Shown here piece after piece: positions 54,351 through 62,565 of a stretch of DNA of 64,000 nt (within the stretch, counting starts at the first letter, position 1; each line of letters opens with the position of its first letter). Made by a program: the position numbers and the translations under genes. Source of the DNA: Hominifimenecus microfluidus (GTDB taxonomy: Bacteria; Bacillota; Clostridia; Lachnospirales; Lachnospiraceae). Where the stretch lies: positions 1-64,000 of the forward strand of contig JAJEQR010000010.1 in the NCBI GenBank assembly GCA_020687485.1, read 5' to 3'. The notes beneath the pieces are model-generated. The model saw only the letters and a program-made list of their open reading frames with translations. It was not told the DNA's origin and searched no databases.

Positions 54351-55679
54351 ATGAACATCCAATTATCCGAGCATTTCACTTATCGTAAATTGCTTCGTTT
54401 TACATTTCCATCGATCGTGATGATGGTCTTTTCGTCCATCTATGGTGTGGTCGATGGCGTTTTTGTCTCTAATTTCGTTGGCTCTGAGCCATTCGCGGCG
54501 ATCAATCTGATCATGCCGTTTCTGATGATTCTGGGAGCAGTCGGCTTTATGTTGGGTACCGGCGGCAGCGCGTTGGTAGCCTATACGCTGGGCGCTGGTG
54601 ATGAGAAGCGCGCGAATGAGATTTTCTCTCTGCTGATTTATGTGCTGATTGGGCTCGGCCTGTTCTTTACCGTCGCCGGTCTGATTTTTCTGGAACCGGT
54701 CTCCCGGCTGCTGGGTGCGGATGAGGTAATGCTTCCGTACTGTGTTGCATATGGGCGGATTATTCTGCTGGCTCTTGTGCCATTTATGTTGCTGAATGTC
54801 TTTCAGAGTTTTCTGGTAGTAGCGGAGCGGCCGAACTTCGGGCTGTATATCACGGTGATTGCCGGTGTCTCCAACATGGTTCTGGACGCGCTGTTCATCG
54901 CTGTTTGGAAGAAAGGCGTAGCGGGCGCTGCCATGGCGACGGCGATCAGTCAGTGGCTGGGCGGCACCATACCGTTCCTCTATTTTCTGCTGCCGAATAA
55001 GGGAAAGCTTCATCTGGGGCGGACGCATTTTGAGGTGAGGAGCCTGATCAAGTCCTGCACGAACGGCGCATCGGAATTCATGACCAATATTTCCATGTCT
55101 GTGGTAAATATGCTGTATAACTGGCAGCTGATGCGTCTGCTGGGCGCGGATGGAGTCACCGTCTATGGTGTTATCATGTACGTGAATTTCATCTTCATCG
55201 CAATTTTTCTGGGATATTCGATTGGCAGCGCGCCGATTGTCGGTTATCATTATGGTGCAGGGCATACAGATGAGGTGAAAGGACTGTTAAAGAAGAGCAT
55301 GAAGCTGATTGCAATTATGAGCCTTGTGCTTACGGCACTGGCGGAGTTTACTGCTCGTCCGTTGTCCATGATCTTTGTGAGCTACAATGCGGATCTGCTG
55401 GCGCTGACGGTTCGAGCATTTATGATCTATTCCGTCTCCTTCCTGATCAGCGGCTTTAACATTTACGCGTCCTCGTTCTTTACGGCTCTGAACGATGGCG
55501 CGACTTCCGCGCTGATCTCATTCGGCAGAACGCTGGTCTTCCAGATTGCGGCGGTGCTGATCCTCCCGGTCTTCCTGGATGTGGACGGTATCTGGGGTGC
55601 TGTTATCCTGGCGGAGGCTCTGGCAGGAGTTCTTTCTGCTGTATGTTTTGTTTATAACCGAAAGAAGTACAATTATTAA
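54351..55679 (+). CDS. MATE-family efflux transporter (MarR-controlled)
   Basis: The 442-residue exporter has 12 hydrophobic segments. FPSIVMMVFSSIYGVVDGVF, FMLGTGGSALVAYTLG, FQSFLVVAERPNFGLY and LDALFIAVWKKGVAGAA fit the MATE family (MepA/DinF-like). GGAA lies upstream of the ATG at 54351. The MarR gene follows by 26 bp and paired palindromes lie in its promoter. The inducing drug is unknown. Confidence 0.93.
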   Translation: MNIQLSEHFTYRKLLRFTFPSIVMMVFSSIYGVVDGVFVSNFVGSEPFAAINLIMPFLMILGAVGFMLGTGGSALVAYTLGAGDEKRANEIFSLLIYVLIGLGLFFTVAGLIFLEPVSRLLGADEVMLPYCVAYGRIILLALVPFMLLNVFQSFLVVAERPNFGLYITVIAGVSNMVLDALFIAVWKKGVAGAAMATAISQWLGGTIPFLYFLLPNKGKLHLGRTHFEVRSLIKSCTNGASEFMTNISMSVVNMLYNWQLMRLLGADGVTVYGVIMYVNFIFIAIFLGYSIGSAPIVGYHYGAGHTDEVKGLLKKSMKLIAIMSLVLTALAEFTARPLSMIFVSYNADLLALTVRAFMIYSVSFLISGFNIYASSFFTALNDGATSALISFGRTLVFQIAAVLILPVFLDVDGIWGAVILAEALAGVLSAVCFVYNRKKYNY

Positions 55680-55705
55680 GCGGATGCGAAAACGAGGAAG
55701 ATCGT

Positions 55706-56131
55706 ATGAATACAGTTCTGAAGGAATTTAACGAAGCATTTGGGAAAATCAACGAGGCGTATCATGAGGCGGCGGTTAAGCTTGGTTTGAGTGATACGGA
55801 GATGGAGATTTTCTATATTTTCTATATCTATGGCTCCGGTTGCCGCCAGAGTGTGTTGTACAAGGAAAGTGGATTGACGAAATCTACCGTGAACTCTGCG
55901 ATCCGAAAGCTGCAGCGCGATGGTATCCTTTATCTGATGCCGGGAGAAGGCCGCAATACGCTTGTGTATGCGACGGAGAAGGGGGAAGAGCTGATCCGGA
56001 ACACGATCGAAAAAGTGATCCGGATTGAGAGCACTATTTACGGTGGCTGGTCTCCGGAGGACCAGAAGACGTTCATCCGTCTGAATCGTGTATTTGCGAG
56101 TGAAATGAAGCGCATGGTAGAAGAATTATAA
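55706..56131 (+). CDS. MarR-family transcriptional regulator
   Basis: The 141-residue protein has a winged helix-turn-helix: LSDTEMEIFYIFYIYG, ESGLTKSTVNSAIRKLQRDG, and a wing MPGEGRNTLVYATEKG. It is encoded directly after the MATE gene and presumably represses that operon through the paired GTACGA/TCGTAC palindromes upstream. A terminator follows. Confidence 0.92.
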   Translation: MNTVLKEFNEAFGKINEAYHEAAVKLGLSDTEMEIFYIFYIYGSGCRQSVLYKESGLTKSTVNSAIRKLQRDGILYLMPGEGRNTLVYATEKGEELIRNTIEKVIRIESTIYGGWSPEDQKTFIRLNRVFASEMKRMVEEL

Positions 56132-56145
56132 TTGCAGAATATATA

Positions 56146-56185
56146 GAAACAGCCAGGAAGGTGCGTGATACCTCCTGGCTGTTTC
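56146..56185. terminator. Bidirectional terminator after the MarR gene
   Basis: GAAACAGCCAGGA at 56146-56158 pairs with TCCTGGCTGTTTC at 56173-56185. It lies between convergent genes. Confidence 0.8.
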
Positions 56186-56250
56186 GTAGTATCGTTTCTT
56201 GTATGCTGGCATAGGTGTTCCCATTTTGGCAGCTGGCAGATAATAGCAGC

Positions 56251-57225
56251 TTACAGCTCTCTGGCTGCCGGCAGCCCTCCCAGCCCTTCTGCTGCGAGTA
56301 CCGCGCGATTGATTGCCTTGCCCATGACATAGGCGGCGATGGTTCCGACTACGTTCAGATCGGCGGTTTCTTTTCCGACAGACACCGCGTAGATCGAATC
56401 CCCGTCCGCGGTCGTATGCACGGGGCGGATGGTTCGGGCGTATCCGTTATGTGTCATGCCTGCGATCTTGGTCAGCTGGCTCTTATCGAAGGCTCCATTC
56501 GTGAAAATGGCTCCAATGGTGGTATTTGTATTCCGGCTGAACAGGCTGCTGGTATCGGCAATATCGCCGAGGATCTCCTCTTCCGTGGAGCTGAGGCTCT
56601 TTCCGTCCGGTGTGCGCAGCCCGGCAATCATCTGTCCGTTATCAATATCGTAGACATCGCCGAGCGCATTCACTGCGACGATTGCGCCCACTTTAATCCT
56701 GCCAGCCTGTACAGCATATGTGCCAAGGCCGCTTTTCATCGCGCGCGATATCCCGCGGTATTTGCCGATGGTGCATCCCATACCGGCGCCTACATTTCCC
56801 TCCGGGACAGTATCGCGGGAAGCATTCTCGCAGGCGCGGTAAGCCATCGCCGCATCCGGGCGCACATCCATTCGGCCGACTCCCAGGTCGAACAGGCAGG
56901 AGGTGCATACCAGAGGAACCTTCGTTATGCCGACGTCGAAGCCGATGTCGTGCTCTTCAAGATATTTCATTACGCCGCCCCCGGCGTCCAGCCCGAAGGC
57001 GGAGCCGCCGGAAAGCAGGAGCGCGTGCAGCCCTTTGGCATCTGCCAGCGGATTCAGCAGCGGCGTCTCGCGGGAAGCAGGACCGCCTCCGCGCACATCC
57101 ACGCCGGCCGGTGAGCAGTCGTCGAAGAGAATGGCGGTGCAGCCGGTCATTGCTTCGGAATCTTCGGCATGACCGACCTGAAAACCGCCGACTTCTGTTA
57201 ATGCAATTTCTGTCAGGTGTCTCAT
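56251..57225 (-). CDS. P1-family peptidase (DmpA/aminopeptidase-like)
   Basis: The 324-residue N-terminal-nucleophile hydrolase has GFQVGHAEDSEAMTGCTAIL, DVRGGGPASRETPLLNP, LSGGSAFGLDAGGGVMKYLEE and the autocleavage region NTNTTIGAIFTNGAF with the nucleophile Thr. DmpA-type enzymes cleave N-terminal residues of small peptides or amides. The exact nucleophile among the TT pair is not certain. The ATG at 57225 precedes a start GGTTCAGA. Confidence 0.9.
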   Translation of the reverse strand: MRHLTEIALTEVGGFQVGHAEDSEAMTGCTAILFDDCSPAGVDVRGGGPASRETPLLNPLADAKGLHALLLSGGSAFGLDAGGGVMKYLEEHDIGFDVGITKVPLVCTSCLFDLGVGRMDVRPDAAMAYRACENASRDTVPEGNVGAGMGCTIGKYRGISRAMKSGLGTYAVQAGRIKVGAIVAVNALGDVYDIDNGQMIAGLRTPDGKSLSSTEEEILGDIADTSSLFSRNTNTTIGAIFTNGAFDKSQLTKIAGMTHNGYARTIRPVHTTADGDSIYAVSVGKETADLNVVGTIAAYVMGKAINRAVLAAEGLGGLPAAREL

Positions 57226-57285
57226 ATCTGAACCTTTCTCCGGAACTCTAAAATCGTTCCTTTTTATTGCGGTCTGTTCTGTGCG

Positions 57286-59268
57286 TTACTGACTCTTCTT
57301 CCGGGACGTCCGTTTCGCCGGACTCTTCTTCGCCGGAGCTTTCTTCGCAATTGCCTTCGTGGGCTTCTTCAGAGCCGGAAGATCGAACTCGAAGACGGCT
57401 ACGCCGTAAGCCGGGAGCGGGTAGGCGAAGGAGTATTCCCGTCCGTCACATTCCGAATGTTCCGCTGGGAATACTGGCTTCTTCTTGCCTCGGCCGAAGA
57501 GCCCATCCTCGTTGAATACCTGCGTGTAATTGCCTTTGTCCGGAACGCCGACCCGGTAGTCCGGGCGATCCACCGGAGTAAAGTTACATACGAAGAGCAG
57601 ATTCTTCTTGCGGTTCGGCGCGATGCGCACGAAGCTGAAGATGCTGCGGTCGCCGTCGTCGGCGTTGATCCACTGGAAACCGTCCCAGGTGTAGTCGTTC
57701 TCGTACATACAGGGGTGCTTCCGGTAGAGGTGCAGCAGGCCGGAGTAGAAGGACTGCAGGCTCTTGTGGCAGGTGTCCTTCAACAGGTACCAGTCCAGCT
57801 GACGAGCCTCGGACCACTCCCGGTGCTGACCGAAATCCTGCCCCATGAAGAGCAGCTTCTTGCCGGGGTGACCGAACATGAACGTATAGCCCGCTTTCAG
57901 GCTGCGGAAACGGTCATCGCCCTGGCCGGGCATCTTCTCCAGCATGGAACGCTTCAGATGTACGACTTCATCGTGGGAGAGAACCAGGATAAAGTTCTCA
58001 CTGCAGGCATATGTCATGCCGAATGTCATCTTATTGTGATGATATTTGCGGAACAGAGGGTCCTGGCTCATATAATCCAGGAAATCGTGCATCCAGCCCA
58101 TGTTCCACTTGAAGGTGAAGCCGAGACCGCCGTCCTCCGGGCGAGCGGTGACTCCTGGCCAGGCCGTGCTTTCCTCCGCGATGGTCATAGCTCCGGGATT
58201 GCGGCCGAGAACCACGCTGTTCATATGGCGCAGGAACTCGATCGCATCCAGGTTCTGGTTGCCACCGTACCGGTTGGCCACCCACTGCCCGTCGCTTTTT
58301 CCGTAATCCAGATAGAGCATGGAGGCTACAGCATCCACACGGAGGCCATCGATGTGGTAGCGTTCGATCCAGAAGAGGGCGTTCGCGATTAAAAAGTTAG
58401 AAACCTCATGTTTCTCATAGTCAAAAATCTTGGTTCCCCAGTCCGGGTGCTCCCCTTTGCGGGGGTCGGCATACTCGAAGAGCGGCTGACCGTCGAAATC
58501 TGCGAGTCCGTGCGCGTCTCTGGGGAAATGCGCCGGTACCCAGTCCAGGATGATGCCGATGCCGTTCTGATGAAGGTAATCCACGAACCAGGCGAAATCC
58601 GAAGGATTGCCGTGGCGGGAGGTCGGAGCGTAGTAGCCGGTGACCTGATAACCCCAGGAGCCGTCGTAAGGGTACTCGGCGATGCCGATCAGCTCCACAT
58701 GAGTGTAGCCCATTTTCTTTACGTAATCAGCCAGAAGCGGAGCCGCTTCCCGGTAGTTATAGAGCGCGGAACCTTCATCTTCCGGGCATTTCCAGGAGGA
58801 CAGCTGCAGCTCGTAGATCGACAGCGGCTGCCGTACCGGGTTCTTCTTCGCGCGTTCTGTCATCCACTTCTGGTCGTTCCAGGTAAAGTGTGAGGTGTCG
58901 TATACGCGGGAGGCAGTGCCGGGGCGAAGTTCTGCATAGGTTGCGAAAGGATCAGCTTTTGCAAAGCTGCGGCCGTCCGCGGTGGTAATCTGATATTTGT
59001 ACATCGGATGCCCGGTCACTCCGGGAAGAAATGCCTCGAAGATGCCGCTGTTTTCGATCTCCTCCATCGGCGAAGCTTCGGTGTCCCATCCATTGAATTC
59101 TCCGATTACGGATACGGCTGCCGCGTGCGGCGCCCATACGGCAAAATATACGCCCGCCTGCCCGTCGATTACGACCGGGTGTGCGCCAAGTTTATCATAT
59201 ATCTGGTAGTGGGTTCCTTCCCCGAAGAGATATCGGTCCATCTCGGAAATCTGTGTCCATTTTTCCAT
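57286..59268 (-). CDS. glgB: 1,4-alpha-glucan branching enzyme
   Basis: The 660-residue GH13 enzyme has an N-terminal CBM48 (YFAVWAPHAAAVSVIGEFNGW in parts), GIILDWVPAHFPRDAHG, the nucleophile region DGLRVDAVASMLYLDY, and MTIAEESTAWPGV with LVLSHDEVVH. It adds alpha-1,6 branches to glycogen. The C-terminal 25 residues are an odd Lys/Ala/Pro tail ending in repeated KKAPAKK/SPAKR, like histone H1 tails. It is preceded by a long structured leader. AAGGGG precedes the ATG. Confidence 0.95.
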   Translation of the reverse strand: MEKWTQISEMDRYLFGEGTHYQIYDKLGAHPVVIDGQAGVYFAVWAPHAAAVSVIGEFNGWDTEASPMEEIENSGIFEAFLPGVTGHPMYKYQITTADGRSFAKADPFATYAELRPGTASRVYDTSHFTWNDQKWMTERAKKNPVRQPLSIYELQLSSWKCPEDEGSALYNYREAAPLLADYVKKMGYTHVELIGIAEYPYDGSWGYQVTGYYAPTSRHGNPSDFAWFVDYLHQNGIGIILDWVPAHFPRDAHGLADFDGQPLFEYADPRKGEHPDWGTKIFDYEKHEVSNFLIANALFWIERYHIDGLRVDAVASMLYLDYGKSDGQWVANRYGGNQNLDAIEFLRHMNSVVLGRNPGAMTIAEESTAWPGVTARPEDGGLGFTFKWNMGWMHDFLDYMSQDPLFRKYHHNKMTFGMTYACSENFILVLSHDEVVHLKRSMLEKMPGQGDDRFRSLKAGYTFMFGHPGKKLLFMGQDFGQHREWSEARQLDWYLLKDTCHKSLQSFYSGLLHLYRKHPCMYENDYTWDGFQWINADDGDRSIFSFVRIAPNRKKNLLFVCNFTPVDRPDYRVGVPDKGNYTQVFNEDGLFGRGKKKPVFPAEHSECDGREYSFAYPLPAYGVAVFEFDLPALKKPTKAIAKKAPAKKSPAKRTSRKKSQ

Positions 59269-59296
59269 AACTGAATCCCCTTTCCCAATGTCAGTT

Positions 59297-59478
59297 TTTA
59301 TCTCAGTCGAGAAGACTCCCGCCTCTTTCAGGTGGCGAGTGACAGCAAATTTGTCTTAGTGGGAGTCCAATCTCCGACTGAGATAAACGCTCCGCGAGGA
59401 TGCGCAGTGATTCTGTAAAGAATATGTCAGCTTACGCTGACCAGAATCACGCGCCAAGTCTCGCGGCTGCTCGACTTG
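59297..59478 (-). ncRNA. Highly structured glgB leader or repeat element
   Basis: Two nested hairpins sit within 180 bp. TTTATCTCAGTCG (59297-59309) pairs with CGACTGAGATAAA (59375-59387), enclosing GACTCCC/GGGAGTC. CCGCGAG (59392-59398) pairs with CTCGCGG (59460-59466), enclosing GCGC/GCGC, GTGATTCTG/CAGAATCAC and GTCAGC-TTAC-GCTGAC. AGTCGAG (59305-59311) can also pair with CTCGACT (59470-59476), so alternatives exist. Neither hairpin has a U-run. It may be a regulatory leader or a MITE-like element; the strand is undecided. Confidence 0.5.
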
Positions 59479-59619
59479 AATTATTACAAATTCACATAGT
59501 TCTGAATAATTACATCATAACAAATAAGATTCCCCGGGTCAAGAAATGACGAACGGATTCGCAGGACAATACCGCCGGATTGTATCTGCCCAGCGGAGGC
59601 AATGAAAAAGCCGGGCGGA

Positions 59620-59922
59620 TCACAGGATCAGCTCGGCGATGAATACAGTCAGGCAGGAGAGCACGGCTACGGTGAACAGGCTCCGTCCGCACCAGGACAG
59701 GATGATTCCGACAATGAGAGCCAGGACTCCTGCGATCGGGTTGTTCGTTGCTTCTGTGATGGCAGGAAATGTCATCACAGCCAGCGTTACGTAAGGTACG
59801 TAATAGAGAAATGACCGGATAAAGGGACTTTTGATCTCTTTGCGGATCAATGTCAGCGGCAGTGTGCGGATCAGGTAGCTGACGCCGGCCATGATCGCGA
59901 TATAGATATAGGGATTTCTCAT
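59620..59922 (-). CDS. azlD: Branched-chain amino-acid export small subunit AzlD
   Basis: The 100-residue membrane protein has about four helices: IAIMAGVSYLIRTLPLTLI, FLYYVPYVTLAVMTFP, VLALIVGIILSWCGRSL and FTVAVLSCLTVFIAEL. The SYLIRTLPL motif is characteristic of AzlD. Its ATG overlaps the azlC stop by 4 bp. With AzlC it should export branched-chain amino acids. Confidence 0.92.
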   Translation of the reverse strand: MRNPYIYIAIMAGVSYLIRTLPLTLIRKEIKSPFIRSFLYYVPYVTLAVMTFPAITEATNNPIAGVLALIVGIILSWCGRSLFTVAVLSCLTVFIAELIL

Positions 59923-60647
59923 TCTTTCTTCTCACCTCCGTCCGTGTCTTCTTCTTTGACCGGCCAGAGCCAGGCGGCAACCGCTGAGATGGCGACTGTC
60001 AGGATGATGACTTTCGTGCCGGAAGAAATTCCGGCGAACAGGCGGCTGGTCAGGAAGCTTAATGCCATGGATACGGCGACAAGCAGAGCGACAATCCGGT
60101 TCTTCCTTGCCGGAGGGATGATGATTGCGAGGAACATGCCGTAGAGCCCGACGCTTAAGGCGGATACCAGGTTGGCGGGGAGAAGATTTCCCATGATTAC
60201 GCCGAATACAGTACCCAGGCACCATCCGGGAAGAGCGACTGTGATGACGCCGAAGGTATAGAACGAATTCAGCTTGCCTTCCACGGCGATGGATACGCCG
60301 AAAATCTCATCCGTAACGTCGAAGCCGACAATCATCCGTTGCCAGAGTGGTGTGTCCGACGGAAGCTTCTGCGTCAGCGCGCAGGACATGAGAAGGTAGC
60401 GGGCGTTCGCAACCAGGATCATAATCGCCATCGTAAGATATGTGCCGTTCTCGGCGATTACGGTAAAAGCAGCGTATTCACCGGCGGAAGCGTTCGTCAG
60501 TGCGCTGGCAAGTCCGGCCTGAAAAGCGGTAAGCCCTGCCTGTCGCGCGGCGATTCCGAGCGTGAAGGCAACGGCAAAGTAACCAAGATTAATCGGGATC
60601 CCGTCTCGCATGCCGCGGAGAAAACAGGATCGATTCGTTCCCTGCAT
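59919..60647 (-). CDS. azlC: Branched-chain amino-acid export large subunit AzlC
   Basis: The 242-residue membrane protein has RGMRDGIPINLGYFAVAFTLG at the N-terminus, ALTNASAGEYAAFTVI, ILVANARYLLMSCALTQ and VTDEIFGVSI, all AzlC motifs. About six to eight hydrophobic segments are present. The last 10 residues are acidic. AAAGGAG is 12 nt before the ATG. It overlaps azlD, forming a two-gene operon. Confidence 0.93.
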   Translation of the reverse strand: MQGTNRSCFLRGMRDGIPINLGYFAVAFTLGIAARQAGLTAFQAGLASALTNASAGEYAAFTVIAENGTYLTMAIMILVANARYLLMSCALTQKLPSDTPLWQRMIVGFDVTDEIFGVSIAVEGKLNSFYTFGVITVALPGWCLGTVFGVIMGNLLPANLVSALSVGLYGMFLAIIIPPARKNRIVALLVAVSMALSFLTSRLFAGISSGTKVIILTVAISAVAAWLWPVKEEDTDGGEKKE

Positions 60648-60762
60648 GATATATATTTACTCCTTTGTAAATTTTGTGCAAGAACTATCCTACAACAAAT
60701 TTGCGCGGCTGTCGAGGACTTTTGAAGAATTCCTGGTTCTTTTGAGCTTTTTGAAAAAGTAC

Positions 60763-60820
60763 TTGACATTCGCTGCCAGCGGGTGGATAATAGGAGACAT
60801 CCAAAGACCGGTCGGTCTTT
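60763..60820 (+). promoter_or_regulatory. Tad operon promoter and early hairpin
   Basis: TTGACA (60763-60768) and GATAAT (60786-60791) have a 17-bp spacer. AAAGACC-GGTC-GGTCTTT at 60803-60820 forms a hairpin about 5 nt after the expected start, then TCTATC. It could be an attenuator. The next gene starts about 160 bp further down. Confidence 0.65.
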
Positions 60821-60970
60821 TCTATCTTTGCCTCTGTCGGAGGTGTTCGATTTTCGGCTTATTTCGAGCCAGTAAGTCATGGAATATAATTTTTGAATTA
60901 TGTAAATTTTTGCTGATTGTGTGATGGTGCCGTTATGGCGGATTGCTGATTGCATTTATCCTTTTAGGAG

Positions 60971-61489
60971 GTGAGGACGATTCCGGAGCGTTCTGTTGTT
61001 TGGGTACTTCTGTTCTTTCTTCTTCTGGCGGCTGTCTGGGATTTTTTCCTGAGGCGTGTGCCGAATGTGCTGGTGCTGCTGTTTCTGCTGTGCCGCTTTC
61101 CGCTGTGTCGGGATGTCCCATACGGTATGTCCTGTGCGGCGGACGGGCTTTTCATTCTGCTGATTCTGATTCCTCTCTGGCGCAGGCAGATGATCGGCGG
61201 CGGGGATGTGAAGATCCTTGCAGTGACGGGAATGTACGCGGGGCTGCGGCTCTGGTTTTCTTTCTTCTTTTTTTCTCTTATTCTGGCAGGAGCTGGAGGT
61301 CTGTTCCGGATCTTGCTGTCGGGAACATTTCGAATTCGTATTCAATATTTTTCAGAGTATATAAGAACCGGTGGTCTGAGGCGCGGTCATCCCTATGAGG
61401 GGCCGGAGCGGGAACAGGCGGAGCTTCCGTTCATTCCGTTCCTTTTCCTGGGAGCGCTTCTCGGCTGCTGGTGGGGAGGTGTCCTGTGA
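60971..61489 (+). CDS. Prepilin peptidase (A24, TadV/CpaA-like)
   Basis: The 172-residue membrane protease has DFFLRRVPNVLVLLF, a first conserved aspartate region (VWDFFLRRVPN), and MIGGGDVKILAV with the GGGD-K motif of type IV prepilin peptidases. About four to five hydrophobic helices are present. The start shown is GTG, but an AGGAGGTGAG ribosome site overlaps it; it is better placed for an ATT at 60980 (see findings). It heads the Tad pilus operon, processing the prepilins. Confidence 0.86.
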   Translation: MRTIPERSVVWVLLFFLLLAAVWDFFLRRVPNVLVLLFLLCRFPLCRDVPYGMSCAADGLFILLILIPLWRRQMIGGGDVKILAVTGMYAGLRLWFSFFFFSLILAGAGGLFRILLSGTFRIRIQYFSEYIRTGGLRRGHPYEGPEREQAELPFIPFLFLGALLGCWWGGVL

Positions 61490-62484
61490 ACAAAAAAATA
61501 TTTGTGGTAAGCGATACGAACCGGGAGTATACGGAACGCTTTATCCGGTGTCTGGAGGCATGGGAAGGAAGCCGGTTCGAGATCCGCGGATTTACGGAAA
61601 AAGAATGTCTGTCAGAGCAGCTTGCGGCGAGACCGGCAGATATCCTGCTGATCAGCGAGGCGATGCTGGGGATGGATCCGGAATTTCGCGGGCAGCTGGA
61701 AGCATCCAGCCGCCGGATGCTGGTGCTGTCCGAGCAGAGTGGCGGAGGGGGCGAGGAACATTTTGTGTACCGCTATCAGCCGCTGGACCGGATTCTGAGG
61801 CAGATTGCGGCGTATTGCGAGGAGCAGGAGCCCTGGGAGGAGGATGCGGCGCTTCATGCAGAAATTTACGGGGTGTACTCGCCGGTGAAACGGTGCTACA
61901 AGACGACGTTCTCCCTGATCCTCGGTCAGATTCTGGCAGATCGCGGAACTACGCTCTATGTGAATCTGGAGGACTGCAGCGGGCTAGAGGCACTGGCCGG
62001 TGCGTCGGGTGAGGAGACGCTGTCGGACGTGCTGTACTGTCACCGCGTCGCGCAGCCGAAGCGGAAGCTGCGCAGCGTGGTACAGAACCTGGGAAAGCTG
62101 GCTTACCTTCCGCCGGCGGTCTGCCCCGGGGATATCCGGGAGACAGATCCGGAGGAGATGGCGCAGGTGATCTTTGAAATAGGATCTTCCGATGCGTATG
62201 AATCGCTGGTGATTGATCTGGGAGACGCGTTGAGAGATCCGCTTCCGGTGCTTCGTCTCTGCCGCAGGATTTATATGCCGACGCGGGACGATGCTGTTTC
62301 GAAGGTCAGGCTCCGGGAGTTTCAGAGGATGCTGTCCGAGCGGCGGGAAGAGGAGCTTGGCGGACGGATCTGTCCCCTTCATCTTCCCTCGTATTCGCGG
62401 ATGGAGGCAGAATCCTCAGAACTTCGGGAACTGCGCCGGACGCCGTTCGGGCGGTACGTGGAACGCGTGATTCAGGAAGGGTAA
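61486..62484 (+). CDS. TadZ/CpaE-like localisation ATPase
   Basis: The 332-residue protein starts at a GTG that overlaps the previous stop (GTGA) with GGAGGT upstream. It has an N-terminal receiver-like half (IFVVSDTNREYTERFIRC) and a C-terminal ParA/MinD-like half. The Walker A position reads GVYSPVKRCYKTTFSLIL, lacking the usual GG-x-GK but keeping KTT, and SLVIDLGDAL follows as Walker B. In Tad systems this protein places the pilus machinery at the pole. It lies between the prepilin peptidase and the TadA ATPase. Confidence 0.78.
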   Translation: MNKKIFVVSDTNREYTERFIRCLEAWEGSRFEIRGFTEKECLSEQLAARPADILLISEAMLGMDPEFRGQLEASSRRMLVLSEQSGGGGEEHFVYRYQPLDRILRQIAAYCEEQEPWEEDAALHAEIYGVYSPVKRCYKTTFSLILGQILADRGTTLYVNLEDCSGLEALAGASGEETLSDVLYCHRVAQPKRKLRSVVQNLGKLAYLPPAVCPGDIRETDPEEMAQVIFEIGSSDAYESLVIDLGDALRDPLPVLRLCRRIYMPTRDDAVSKVRLREFQRMLSERREEELGGRICPLHLPSYSRMEAESSELRELRRTPFGRYVERVIQEG

Positions 62485-62565
62485 TGTACGCGGAATCGCT
62501 CAGGCTGCCAGAAATGCTGCGGATACAGGAAGCATAGGGATGCGAATGGCGATGGGAATGGAGAT

